A stretch of DNA of 64,000 bases. It comes from Echinicola arenosa. GTDB taxonomy: Bacteria; Bacteroidota; Bacteroidia; Cytophagales; Cyclobacteriaceae. The notes beneath the pieces were generated by a model. The model was given only the letters and a program-made list of their open reading frames with translations. It was not told the DNA's origin and did not search any database. Every line of letters starts with the position of its first letter. Positions within the stretch are counted from its first letter, which is position 1. Position numbers and translations under genes: made by a program. The DNA lies in assembly GCF_014841125.1 (NCBI RefSeq), contig NZ_JACYTQ010000003.1, positions 496,001 through 560,000 of the forward strand. The letters are read 5' to 3'. Below, piece after piece: positions 53,268 through 63,400 of this stretch.

Positions 53268-54981
53268 ATGCTTTGGCTTTCGGAGGACTAAACAATTGGA
53301 AAACTGCTGATAACAGCATTAAGAGTAAACAGCCAATGGCATTATACCATAAGTAGCCAATATCAATAGAAATACCGAAAAGCTCACTTCTATTTTTCCA
53401 GTGAATCAATAGAATAACTACTTCAGTGACTAAAGCGGCAAGAAATACTGCATTACCCCTCACCCATTTCATGTAAAAACCTACTAAGAATATACCCAAA
53501 ATGGTTCCATAAAAAAGGGATCCCAATAGATTTACTGCCTGGATAAGGTTCTCAAACAAGGTCGCATAGGTAGCAAAAAGTATGGCAAAGACTCCCCAAA
53601 TTGCTGTCATTAACTTTGAAGACAGCGTATAGTGACGTTCATTTTGGTTTTTGTTGATTGACCTTTTATAAATATCGATAGTAGAAGTGGCTCCCAAAGC
53701 ATTCAATTCTGAGGCCGTACTGGACATGGCTGCTGAGAAAATGACAGCAAATAATAAGCCCACTACTCCCTGAGGCAGATAGTCCATCACAAAACGCATA
53801 AAAACGTAATCTGTGTCTCGGGTTTCTGCATTAGGTTCATTTTTTATGATCAGTTCCTTGACATCCGATCGGATGGCTTCCTGCTCTTCCTGTTTGGTGC
53901 TTATTTCTGCTCTTAGCTCATTAACTTTTTCCTCATCACCCTCTTTTTGCGCTTGGATCATTGATCTCAACACTAAATTCTTTTCTTCAAAAGTGGCAGA
54001 ATAATCAGACTGCAGTTGTTCGAAATCATCTTTGTACTCACTTTGAGCCAATTTTTCGGTTTGTACCTTATTGAAAAATATAGGTGGTTCATAAAATTGA
54101 TAAAACACAAACACCATCACACCTATAAATAATATAATAAACTGCATGGGGACTTTCAGAAAGCCATTTGTAATCAAGCCCATTCTACTTTCCTTCAAGG
54201 AACGACCGTTAAGGTATCTTTGTACCTGAGACTGATCAGTACCAAAATAAGACAGAAAAAGAAACAAAGCTCCAGTGATACCCGACCAGAAATTATAACG
54301 ATCTCCCAAATCAAATTCAAAATTAACGATGTTCAACTTACCCATTTTTCCAGCTACGTGCATGGCATCGTTAAATGAGACGGGAAGCATATTGATCACC
54401 AAAATCCCGGCCAATATCATTCCCCCCATCATTACAGTCATCTGCTGTTTTTGAGTGATTGAAACTGCTTTTGTCCCCCCTGATACAGTGTAAATGATCA
54501 CAACCAAACCAATAAAAATATTGGTAAAGGTCAAGTTCCAATTCAATAAGGTAGAAAGAATAATGGCTGGTCCATAGATAGTAATTCCTGCGGCCAGGCC
54601 TCTTTGAACCAGAAAAAGCAAAGCAGCTAATGTTCTTGTTTTTAAATCAAACCTAGATTCCAAAAACTCATAAGCTGTGTACACCTTTAACCTATAATAA
54701 ATTGGAATAAAAGTAACCGATAAAATAATCATGGCTATTGGTAGGCCAAAGTAGAACTGGACGAAACGCATTCCATCCTGATAGGCCTGACCTGGAGTGC
54801 TCAAAAAAGTAATGGCGGATGCTTGGGTAGCCATAATCGAAAGGCCTATTGTCCACCAACCCAGTTCACCTCCTCCACTCAAATAGCTATACATATCCTT
54901 GGGACCATAGGTTTTATAGATCCCATAACCAATAATGGATATTAGCGTCCCAAAAAGGACGATCCAGTCTAGATTACTCAT
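53266..54981 (-). CDS. Sodium:solute symporter with a charged coiled-coil insert
   Basis: The protein has 571 residues of the SSF family: N-terminal DWIVLFGTLISIIGYGIY, GGGELGWWTIGLSIMATQASAITFLSTPGQAY, VSGGTKAVSITQKQQ, LSYFGTDQSQVQRYLNGRSL. Thirteen to fourteen membrane helices are likely. Between helices, residues about 303-388 form a very acidic and basic coiled-coil-like insert (EKLAQSEYKDDFEQLQSDYS ... IRSDVKELIIKNEPNAETRDTD), which a typical 500-residue symporter lacks. The start overlaps the stop of a small upstream frame by ATGA. Given the PIG-L deacetylase two genes upstream, the substrate may be a sugar or amino sugar; this is inference. Confidence 0.9.
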   Translation of the reverse strand: MSNLDWIVLFGTLISIIGYGIYKTYGPKDMYSYLSGGGELGWWTIGLSIMATQASAITFLSTPGQAYQDGMRFVQFYFGLPIAMIILSVTFIPIYYRLKVYTAYEFLESRFDLKTRTLAALLFLVQRGLAAGITIYGPAIILSTLLNWNLTFTNIFIGLVVIIYTVSGGTKAVSITQKQQMTVMMGGMILAGILVINMLPVSFNDAMHVAGKMGKLNIVNFEFDLGDRYNFWSGITGALFLFLSYFGTDQSQVQRYLNGRSLKESRMGLITNGFLKVPMQFIILFIGVMVFVFYQFYEPPIFFNKVQTEKLAQSEYKDDFEQLQSDYSATFEEKNLVLRSMIQAQKEGDEEKVNELRAEISTKQEEQEAIRSDVKELIIKNEPNAETRDTDYVFMRFVMDYLPQGVVGLLFAVIFSAAMSSTASELNALGATSTIDIYKRSINKNQNERHYTLSSKLMTAIWGVFAILFATYATLFENLIQAVNLLGSLFYGTILGIFLVGFYMKWVRGNAVFLAALVTEVVILLIHWKNRSELFGISIDIGYLWYNAIGCLLLMLLSAVFQLFSPPKAKA

Positions 54982-55082
54982 GAATAATAATGGGTAATGG
55001 CAGAGAAAATCAAAATCATTCCAGCCAGTGCAAGAATTAGTAATAAATACAGTTTATTCCAGTTTACCGACGGTTCATCCAT
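54978..55082 (-). CDS. 34-residue single-helix membrane peptide between PIG-L and symporter genes
   Basis: The frame begins with ATGGATGAA, overlapping the last codons of the PIG-L gene (stop TGA at 55075-55077), and ends TGA overlapping the symporter ATG by four bases. It reads MDEPSVNWNKLY, then a hydrophobic stretch of about 17 residues (LLLILALAGMILIFSAI), and ends THYYS. Tight coupling on both sides and a clear membrane helix argue it is a real gene. It is probably a subunit or assembly helper of the symporter. It is too short for most gene callers. Role not proven. Confidence 0.7.
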   Translation of the reverse strand: MDEPSVNWNKLYLLLILALAGMILIFSAITHYYS

Positions 55083-57546
55083 TCCCTTGTTCAATTAAAT
55101 TAACAAATAGCTTTATTGCTCCAGGCACACCTGCTGGCAAAAGTCTAAACCAAGATATGCCCGAATATGTATAGGCCCCTTTTCCATAATTCACTAAAAG
55201 TAGACTTCCTTTGCTAGGGCTTTCACCTAGGTCATGCATGGAAATAGGCGTTACATAATGCTCATCCCAATGATCAGGAAAGTAAAGTCCCCGTTCTTGA
55301 ATCCAATTATCAAAGTCCTCTATACTGATCTTGTTGGGACCTTGGAGCACTTTATGGGCTTTGAAATCAATCTCCACTGGCGAGTCTTCCACGGAGACTC
55401 TTTTTCTGGATATGTCAAATGGATATGGCCCGAGATGATTTGTTTTCAACGAAGCGGTAGTATTATATTGGACAATTAGGTTTCCTCCACTTTCCACATA
55501 TTCCATCAAATCATTGAATTGTTCAACTACCTGATCATTAACATTGAAAGCCCTGATACCGATGATGATAGTGTTAAAAGGAGCTAAACTTTCTTTGGTC
55601 AGTCTTCCACTTTCCAACATGGTTACATTGTATCCCAAGCTTTTGAGCACCTCAGGAACATCATCACCTGCTCCCGGAATATACCCAATACGTTGATCAC
55701 TCATTTTCAAATCTAGCTTGATCAAATCAAAAGTAGCTTCGGGAAAATAAGTCAATTCAGGAATATGCTTGTAAGAAATATGCCTTAACCCTGTATCAAA
55801 AATATCACCTGACACTGTTACGTATTGCGCCTTTACGGTTGTTTTTCCCAACTTGGCATCTCCATTAATGCTGAGCTGATAAATTTTTTCTTTTTTCTCA
55901 GGATGACTAAATTCATTGAGGACTTTATAAGCTCCTTGGGGAAGTCCAATCAACTCCAACTTTCCATCCACGATATCTTTGGCAAAACTTACATTTATAC
56001 TGAAAATTGCAGGCTTACCCGAAATGGCATATACTTGTTCTTGTTCAATAGAAAGTTGTACGGGTGGTAAAACGACAAAAGGCTGATTAACCTCCCCATC
56101 TACAGGGTCATTGTATTTATATTTTAAAGGAATATCCATTTCCAACAATTCATCAGCTACCTTGAATGTCACTTTTCCCGAAACGGTTGGACCGTTAAAA
56201 GGCATACCAATTTTGCTCTGCTCTTTGACTTGAAATAAATTATCCTTTGGTTCATTTTCAATCCAGTAAGGCTGAGAAATGGGACTATCCTTTCCAAATT
56301 CCAACCTGATAGGCTCCCTCTTCACTTCATTGTTTGTCAAAGTAGTATTGATCGAATGGTTTCCTCCTTGTACATCAATCTTTACTAACTCAACAGGCAC
56401 AGGGGATGGATTATTAAAAAGTAAAGTTGAAGACAGTTCTTCTCCTAAGTAAGCTTGCTGCTTTTCCGCTAAAAATTCAATCTTCAAACCTAGTGACTGG
56501 GCTATAATTTCGTTGATTAGTTTTTTCTTGTCCAATACCCACTTTTCCGAGGAATCAACATCATCTAAAAGTTTTTTTATCTCAATCAAGGCCGGAATAT
56601 TTTTATCCAAATGGACAAAATCAAATTCCTTAATCACTTTATCCAAAGCCACTTTTATCTGATCTCCATGAGCTACATTATTCCATCTGTTTTCTATTCC
56701 TTCAAATGGGCTAGATTCAAACTTCTCACCCTCCACCAATTCTATGACATCTTCACTATTCCCAACTGAGGCCGTTGAACCAAAACCTTGAGATTTGTGC
56801 ATGGTCCTACTATCCGCTGCTATTTGGGCATAGGTGGTTCCAAGCAGATCATTGTATTCTCCTACTGGAAAAGCATGATATAAACTTCCAGCTTCAGGCT
56901 CATAAGGTCTTCCCCAACTGTAAGCGTTCCAAAATACCCTCTTTGCTTTCCAGGTTTCTACCATGTCCAATTGTTCCGGAAACGCATTGGGATCAGCTGC
57001 TGCAGAAAAGGCTTCTATGGATAGAATAGCAGAAGTAGTATGGTGCCCATGTGTGGTTCCTGGAGTAGTGTTAAAGCGATTGATAATGATGTCTGGCTGA
57101 TAATTTCTGATTATCCAAACTACATCAGAAAGGAGCTTTTCTTTGTCCCAGTTGTTCAGCGTTTCATTTGGATTTTTACTGTATCCAAAGTCAATCGCCC
57201 TTGAAAAAAATTGCTGACCTCCATCAGTTTCCCTAGCCCTGAGGAGTTCTTGAGTCCTGATCATGCCTAATTCTACTCCTAATTCCTTTCCTATCAGGTT
57301 TTGTCCCCCATCTCCTCTGGTCAAAGAAAGGTAACCTACTTGTAAATGTTCCTTATTACCTAAATAGGCAATGAGCCTTGTATTTTCATCATCCGGGTGG
57401 GCAGCGATGTACAACACACGCTTGGTTTCCCTAAGCTTCAATAACTGATGATATATTTCTGATGATGGGTGTCTGTCAGCACTCCATGAAACGAGAGGAC
57501 ACAATACAGAAAAAAGAAACAAAAAAAGCGAGGTATTAAGCTTCAT
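55075..57546 (-). CDS. PIG-L family deacetylase with long C-terminal extension, exported
   Basis: The protein has 823 residues with a Sec signal peptide to about VSWSA. Residues 40-230 are the LmbE/PIG-L zinc deacetylase: AAHPDDENTRLIAYLG with the His/Asp pair, SLTRGDGGQNLIGKELG and GTTHGHHTTS with the third zinc His. The remaining 580 residues include a beta-sandwich (NHSINTTLTNNEVKREPIRL) and a late glutamine-amidotransferase-like segment (IIGIRAFNVNDQVVEQFNDLMEYVESGGNLIVQYN). It probably deacetylates an N-acetyl sugar in the periplasm. It is the first gene of an operon with a 34-residue peptide and a symporter. Confidence 0.88.
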   Translation of the reverse strand: MKLNTSLFLFLFSVLCPLVSWSADRHPSSEIYHQLLKLRETKRVLYIAAHPDDENTRLIAYLGNKEHLQVGYLSLTRGDGGQNLIGKELGVELGMIRTQELLRARETDGGQQFFSRAIDFGYSKNPNETLNNWDKEKLLSDVVWIIRNYQPDIIINRFNTTPGTTHGHHTTSAILSIEAFSAAADPNAFPEQLDMVETWKAKRVFWNAYSWGRPYEPEAGSLYHAFPVGEYNDLLGTTYAQIAADSRTMHKSQGFGSTASVGNSEDVIELVEGEKFESSPFEGIENRWNNVAHGDQIKVALDKVIKEFDFVHLDKNIPALIEIKKLLDDVDSSEKWVLDKKKLINEIIAQSLGLKIEFLAEKQQAYLGEELSSTLLFNNPSPVPVELVKIDVQGGNHSINTTLTNNEVKREPIRLEFGKDSPISQPYWIENEPKDNLFQVKEQSKIGMPFNGPTVSGKVTFKVADELLEMDIPLKYKYNDPVDGEVNQPFVVLPPVQLSIEQEQVYAISGKPAIFSINVSFAKDIVDGKLELIGLPQGAYKVLNEFSHPEKKEKIYQLSINGDAKLGKTTVKAQYVTVSGDIFDTGLRHISYKHIPELTYFPEATFDLIKLDLKMSDQRIGYIPGAGDDVPEVLKSLGYNVTMLESGRLTKESLAPFNTIIIGIRAFNVNDQVVEQFNDLMEYVESGGNLIVQYNTTASLKTNHLGPYPFDISRKRVSVEDSPVEIDFKAHKVLQGPNKISIEDFDNWIQERGLYFPDHWDEHYVTPISMHDLGESPSKGSLLLVNYGKGAYTYSGISWFRLLPAGVPGAIKLFVNLIEQGNG

Positions 57547-57753
57547 ATAAATCGGGTTAACTAGACGAATCTAAAATAAGTAATTAAGATGGGAAACCAC
57601 TTTTATACCAATGGTTAATCAACGGAAAAGAAGCGAAAGTGTTTTTTCATATTTTCAGTCATTCTCGCATCAAAAAGTCAAACAACTGTGAATCAGGCTT
57701 TGCTATTATACAAATTGGCAACATTCATAAATTTTAGCAAACCAATAAAAAGT

Positions 57754-57801
57754 ATTAAAAGGTAGATGCTTTTAATTTCATTAATTGAATTGTAATTGAA
57801 T
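57754..57801. promoter_or_regulatory. Repeats upstream of the DUF4136 cluster
   Basis: The 281-bp gap before the cluster has an 8-bp inverted repeat (ATTAAAAG at 57754-57761, CTTTTAAT at 57769-57776) and a direct repeat TAATTGAAT at 57782-57790 and 57793-57801, 11 bases apart. Eleven-base spacing is typical of OmpR-type sites. Significance unproven. The rest of the gap shows nothing else. Confidence 0.3.
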
Positions 57802-57827
57802 GTCGTTTTATATAATCATTTTCCTTT

Positions 57828-58496
57828 ATGTTAAGAAAGCTTAAAACCAACATTTTAGTCGCCAGTATTTTTATGGCAATGGGTTGCACACCCAATGGTG
57901 CAGAGTTTGTCGACGAACTGGACCTGGTGTTGACTGTCGAAGATCCCGATGTCAATTATGACGACTACGAAACCTATTATATGCCCGATAGTATTGTCCT
58001 TATATCAAATGACAATAATTCTAAACTGGATAAAGTCACCGAGCAATTGATCTTGGTAAAGATTGATGAACATTTCCAACAAATGGGCTGGGAGAAAAGG
58101 GTAAATGCAGAAACCGATGGGTCAGATGTGGTGCTACTTGTATCAGTTATAGATTTGGTGAATTTCCAGATTGTCGGCTGGTGGGATTATTGGGGCTGGT
58201 GGCCAGGATGGGGATGGTATGGCCCTGTTTATCCTCCCGGAGGATGGTATCCAGGTTATCCAGGTGGCTGTTGTTATTTTGGTGGGGTATATTCTTATAG
58301 AGAAGGGACACTGATCATTGAAATGGTTGATCCGAACAATGCTACGGCAAATTCTGATAGTGAACCAGATCCACTTCCTATTTTATGGGCAGGAGGGTTA
58401 AATGGCCTCTTGGAAGGCAGCCAAAGCAATCTCAATAATAGAATTGATCGTGGCCTTGACCAGATTTTCACGGACTCACCTTATTTGAACAAATAA
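57828..58496 (+). CDS. DUF4136 lipoprotein with aromatic/glycine-rich insert
   Basis: The protein has 222 residues and lipobox AMGC (Cys near 20). DUF4136-type sections (YDDYETYYMPDSIVLI at the start, IDEHFQQMGWEK, GTLIIEMVDPNN and late helix LEGSQSNLNNRIDRGLDQIF) flank a segment (about 118-160) made mostly of Trp, Tyr, Gly and Pro. First of four rightward genes with 9-, 24- and 26-base gaps. Probably an outer-membrane-attached periplasmic protein. Function unknown. Confidence 0.78.
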   Translation: MLRKLKTNILVASIFMAMGCTPNGAEFVDELDLVLTVEDPDVNYDDYETYYMPDSIVLISNDNNSKLDKVTEQLILVKIDEHFQQMGWEKRVNAETDGSDVVLLVSVIDLVNFQIVGWWDYWGWWPGWGWYGPVYPPGGWYPGYPGGCCYFGGVYSYREGTLIIEMVDPNNATANSDSEPDPLPILWAGGLNGLLEGSQSNLNNRIDRGLDQIFTDSPYLNK

Positions 58497-58505
58497 TCCC
58501 ACAGC

Positions 58506-59114
58506 ATGATGAAATTGAAAATATTATTAATAGCAATACTAACAATTGTGGGACTTAACACAGTTAATGCCCAGCAAGGATATTCTGAATTCCAACTTAA
58601 CTACTTACCATCATTACCACTTGGTGAAACTAAGGACTTTACCAGCAAGTTCTCATTTAGAGGCTTAGGGATCGAATACAATTATTATATCCAGGATCAT
58701 CTTTCTGTAGGACTAGCCACTGGAATTGTCACATATTACGAAGCGAGCGATGGAATACAAAGCCTAACCGTAGTAGAAGATGGTAATAATGTTACCCTGA
58801 GTGCCAAACAATATAACTACACCAATGTAATCCCTATCCTAGCCAATGGCACTTATTACTTACAGCCTTCTGGTCAGGTACAACCATATATTGGCTTGGG
58901 GATAGGTGGATACTATGTCATGCGCTGGGTAGAGATGGGACTTTATCAAGTAAAGGATGATAAAATGCAGTTTGGAGTAGCACCTAAAGTTGGTGTCATG
59001 GCTCCTTTGTCCTATGGACTGGCCCTTAACCTTGGCCTTCAATACAACAGTGCTTTTGGTGACCAACCTTTCAACAGTCTGGATTTCAAAATAGGATTAG
59101 CTTGGAAATATTAG
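58506..59114 (+). CDS. Small outer-membrane beta-barrel protein
   Basis: The protein has 202 residues. Signal peptide to about VNAQ, then eight or so strands: FQLNYLPSLPLGE, RGLGIEYNYYIQDHLSVGLATG, YLQPSGQVQPYIGLGIGGYYVM, APLSYGLALNLGLQYNSAFG, DFKIGLAWKY. This is OmpW/OmpA-barrel-like. It probably forms a small barrel. It shares the operon with DUF4136 lipoproteins; a second ATG is the next codon. Confidence 0.8.
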   Translation: MMKLKILLIAILTIVGLNTVNAQQGYSEFQLNYLPSLPLGETKDFTSKFSFRGLGIEYNYYIQDHLSVGLATGIVTYYEASDGIQSLTVVEDGNNVTLSAKQYNYTNVIPILANGTYYLQPSGQVQPYIGLGIGGYYVMRWVEMGLYQVKDDKMQFGVAPKVGVMAPLSYGLALNLGLQYNSAFGDQPFNSLDFKIGLAWKY

Positions 59115-59138
59115 CATTAACCTAATTAATTACCAAAA

Positions 59139-59687
59139 ATGAAAACATACATAGCAATTGCAAGTGCCCTATTGGTTTCAATTATTCTTGATTCCTGTTC
59201 TGTAGGTAAAGTATTGGACACCTCTTCTGCTCCGGATTTCAGCATCAGTGATTACCAAAGTTTTGATTTTTACAAAACGGATTTGGATATCACTGAAATG
59301 CCAGAATATGGAAAACGAGTGGATTGGATCAAAGAAGCCATTAAGAGTAAATTGTCCACGATGGGCATAGAACAGGACACTGACAATCCTGATCTATTGG
59401 TAAACATCGGTATCGTTCTGGAAGAAAAAGTACAAACAAGAGAAACAGACCTGAGAAGTGACCCTCTCATGTATGTAGGCCAACGAAATTACCACTGGGA
59501 AGTCCAAGAGGTACCAGTGGGAACCTATAAGGAAGGTACTTTTACCGTTGATTTGGTAGATAAAGAAACAGACAAAATGGTATGGCAAGGCATATCCCAA
59601 GGCGTTATCACAGAAAATGATGAAAAAGCTAAAAAATACATCGTTGAAGGAGTGAATAATCTTATGTCAGAAATAGAAGAAAAATAA
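59139..59687 (+). CDS. DUF4136 lipoprotein
   Basis: The protein has 182 residues and lipobox LDSC (Cys near 20). It has the DUF4136 pattern (PDFSISDYQSFDFYKTD, VDWIKEAIKSKLSTMGIEQDTDNPDLLVNIGI, GTFTVDLVDKETDKMVWQG) without the aromatic insert seen in its two relatives. Probably a periplasmic outer-membrane lipoprotein. Part of the four-gene rightward cluster. Confidence 0.83.
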   Translation: MKTYIAIASALLVSIILDSCSVGKVLDTSSAPDFSISDYQSFDFYKTDLDITEMPEYGKRVDWIKEAIKSKLSTMGIEQDTDNPDLLVNIGIVLEEKVQTRETDLRSDPLMYVGQRNYHWEVQEVPVGTYKEGTFTVDLVDKETDKMVWQGISQGVITENDEKAKKYIVEGVNNLMSEIEEK

Positions 59688-59713
59688 TCGTTAAAATAAA
59701 ATATTCAACAATC

Positions 59714-60316
59714 ATGAAAAACAAAATATTCTTATTCGCATTTCTCTTTTGTGCTTGCTCGAGCTCTACCTCAATTGTCAGTTCTTGGAAAAACCCAGAT
59801 GTACAAATGGGTGATGTTGATTTTTCCAAAATCATTGTAGCAGTACTAGGTAACTCTGAGGCCAATAGAAGAATTGCTGAGGACAAGGTAGCTGGACTAA
59901 ATGACAAACTTTTTCCATCCTATCAAGTTCTAACCAATGAAGCCACTGCAACTGATAAAGATAAAACCGGGGACATTCTTAAATCTGAAGGCTTTGATGG
60001 AATCATTGTAATGAAGCTGTTGGATAAAGAGAAAAGTCAAAACTATGTCCCAGGAACATATACGGGTGGATATTGGAATATGCACCCGTATTACTGGGGA
60101 GGTTTTGGATACGGTGGATACTATGATCCAGGATATTATACCGAAGACACTAATTATGTCATAGAAACCAGCTTATACGATTTGAAAGACAACTCCCTCG
60201 TTTGGTCTAGTATTTCCAATACCGTCAACCCCTCCTCTGTAGAAAAAACGGTAGAACATATCGCAGTACAATCTTATAAGCAAATGAAAGAAGATGGTTT
60301 AATTCCAGCTGAATAA
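59714..60316 (+). CDS. DUF4136-like lipoprotein with Gly/Tyr-rich insert
   Basis: The protein has 200 residues and lipobox FCAC (Cys near 15). It keeps the general arrangement of DUF4136 proteins (IVSSWKNPDVQMGDVDFSKIIVAVLGNSEANRRIAEDKV, ETSLYDLKDNSLVWSS, VEHIAVQSYKQMKEDG) with an internal aromatic, Gly-rich section (about 115-142). Last gene of the cluster. Role unknown. Confidence 0.75.
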   Translation: MKNKIFLFAFLFCACSSSTSIVSSWKNPDVQMGDVDFSKIIVAVLGNSEANRRIAEDKVAGLNDKLFPSYQVLTNEATATDKDKTGDILKSEGFDGIIVMKLLDKEKSQNYVPGTYTGGYWNMHPYYWGGFGYGGYYDPGYYTEDTNYVIETSLYDLKDNSLVWSSISNTVNPSSVEKTVEHIAVQSYKQMKEDGLIPAE

Positions 60317-60351
60317 ATTATAATTGATTCCATGAATCAGTAAATCAAAAC

Positions 60352-60383
60352 AACAAAGCGGCCGCAATTGCGGCCGCTTTGTT
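60352..60383. terminator. 32-bp perfect palindromic terminator
   Basis: Bases 60352-60383 are a perfect palindrome centred on AATT: half AACAAAGCGGCCGCAA. It sits between the convergent DUF4136 cluster and the right-end sensor gene, 36 bases after the last lipoprotein. G+C-rich core with TTTGTTT on the outer side in both directions. Confidence 0.9.
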
Positions 60384-60412
60384 TAGCTTCTATTTTTCCC
60401 AGCCTTCCTCCC

Positions 60413-63400
60413 CTATCCTTTTACGGACTTACCTATAGCAAATAGCCCTCCTAACCTCAAGAGTAAGGTTAATGCAGCACCAGCAGAAGCTACAACCGTA
60501 TTTACCTCACTCAGCACATGGACTTTTCCAAAAGAAATAAAGACCAATAAACTAATCACCACAAGTACAAGTACTGCTGAGGCAGTATTCCAAGTGCCCT
60601 TTTGTTTAGACTCCAATTCTCTTGCCAAGGCCTCATTGCTATTAACCTTTGAGAGGACAAAATTGGTAAAACTCTCATTCATCAACCTCAGCGAATGATC
60701 AAATATCAAAATCCCTTTGTGCAAAAGGTCAATGATCCCATCAACATTATTGGTATTTACAAATTTATCCTTTGCGATATCAAATACTATGTACCTTTCT
60801 TCTTTGGAAAGGCTATTCCAAATGGAGTAATAATAAGAATAAGAAGTCTCTTGGATGTTCAGGATTACGTCTTCATCGGAAACATCTTCAGCATAGAAAT
60901 CTGACTTTAGGTAAAGCTGATTGAGATACTGTCCATGACTCAATTCCTCCTTTAGGGTTTCATTGTTATGGCTGGCAAGAACCTTTTCTTCCCATTTATC
61001 TGGTAATGGATCAAAAGCAATGCTGATTCGGTAAAATCCTCCTAACAAATACAGCCACATTTTATAATCAGACTTCAACCGGTCCATTTCTTCAAAATTG
61101 ACATCCTTTCCGGCTGATAGGGCTTTATCAAATTTCTTAATCTCATCTTCGTAATGCTCATAGATTTTGACCGGACTGATACAAGATGAAATTACCACTC
61201 TAATGGATGGATTATTGACTAATCGCTGTAGAATATTAAGTTTAACGCGATTTAGCGCAAAATCATCATAATCAAATTCAAAATGCTCAATGTACACCAT
61301 TACCTGAAAAGGAAAGGCTCCAGCATATGATTCTGCATCAAATTTATTGGACAATGCCCTTTTCAATGAATCATGTCCTCCCCTGGCAGCAATAAATAGG
61401 TACTCCAAGGGAATATTCATACCCAATTCCTTGTTTTCAAAAGTATAATCCTTGACAATGGCAGTACCTGTAGAAGAAGACTCATTTACCAAACGATCCA
61501 AATCCATATTCAACAAGTTGGGTAACTGCATCAGATCAAGTGTATAAAAATCGTTTTTATACTCCTTTTTGAGGCAATTGTAAATATTCCTGATATGCGA
61601 AGCATTGATACCTACCAGCAATGTATTGTTGAAATTGTCCAGTTGGATATTGTTCGCATTGATTCTTCTCAATCGGTCTGACTCTGCATAAATCTGGATT
61701 AATTGTTCCCCATGCTTTTCAAGGTTGTTGTTCAAAATCAACTTGTCTGCATAAGCCTTAAAGTCCAAACCGAATATTTTCTGGGTTGTTGCTCGCAACA
61801 AAACATAGTTTAAAATGACCAAAACTACCATTAACGCTAAAAACAGTATTTTATACTTTCCCAATAAGGCCGAAAATGACATTACATCACCACTAGCAGT
61901 TATCCCATTTTGCTGCCCCTGCCCCATCAGGTAAAAAGTGTCATCCCCTACAAAATACCACTTATGATCACATGCTTTATCTTTGACATAACCTTCTGAA
62001 TCGTTACCATATTGGTTGAAGTCGATCCGCATTTTAGGATAAACTTTATCAAAATACGAGATAGCTTTTGACAGTCCTCCTGTTTCCAAAACAACATTTT
62101 CAGTTACTATGTCAGAATAAGCTTGGTACAGTTTTTCCTTTGTTTTCATACCCCTGATAAATTCCTCTGCACCTATTACCTTTTCGATCTTCTTGTTTTC
62201 CACCCAATCGTAGTACTGTGCTACTTTTGCACCCTCCCAAGCTAAATATTTATTGACAAGTTCATGCTTTGCATACTTGAGAAGTATTTCATTTTCCTTG
62301 TTATAGCTAATAGAGAAAAAAATAAAAGTGGGAACTACTGAAATCAATGTCAACAATGAAAAGACAAATATCTTATATGACATATAAGTCTTCCATTTTT
62401 CTCCGGACTTCACTTCTTTATGGCTATGTGTATCCTTTAAGACATAATCCAACAAGAAATAAATTATATAGGCCACGATGGCCATAAATATTACATCTGT
62501 AACTACAGATACTGCAGAAATTTGAAGATTTCTATACAAGTGAATAGAACTAAATATAAAGCATAGACCTACGATAATGAATAAAATCCTCAGAGAAACC
62601 GTATTTTCTCCCTTATGAAATAATGTGTAGAGTTTCTTACTATTGGGCAATCTTTTGGATAAAACAATATAATTGATGGCCATCCATATCGCTCCGATCA
62701 TAAGGGTCTTCTGAATCAACATATCGGGATAGTTTGAAAACTTTCCCCAACATATAAGAATATACAGGACTCCCAATGCATTGATATATCCCAATACCAT
62801 ATAGGCTACTTTAAACTCATTTAAAGGATAGGTGTATGGTCGAAGCCAATTAAAAATAAATATCTTTTGCCTCAGTTTATTGGCTTTAACTGAGAATAAA
62901 TACATCAATGCATAAAACAGGAAAAGCAAAGTCAAATATCCCAATTGCATCTCTAATGTAAGGTTTATGGCAATAGCATTAGGGGAATTGATATATTGCT
63001 GATCAGCAAAGGTGGCCAAATAATAACCATCCACAAATTCCAGCTTGTTCACTGACATATAATGCGGCTTATTCATATAATTGACCGATTCAAAAACCGA
63101 AGTGCCACTTTTCATATAAGGCTGAAACTTTTCTCCTGTTTCCTCCAAAAAATTTTCGTTTAGGTTTCTCACCTTTTCAGAGTGAAACAAGGTTTTACCT
63201 GTTTCGTCAAACAGACAAAAGCCATATCCCTTATCCAATATAGGGTCAATTAATGATGATAAAGAAAAGCTGCAGGCCAAGGCTTTTAGGTATGGGTGTC
63301 CTGTGGGTATGCCAATGCCAATCTCATAATTCCCGTCACTCACCGACCTTATGGACTCAAAATAAATAGGTACTTTGTCAATTTTTTTACTTTCACCATT

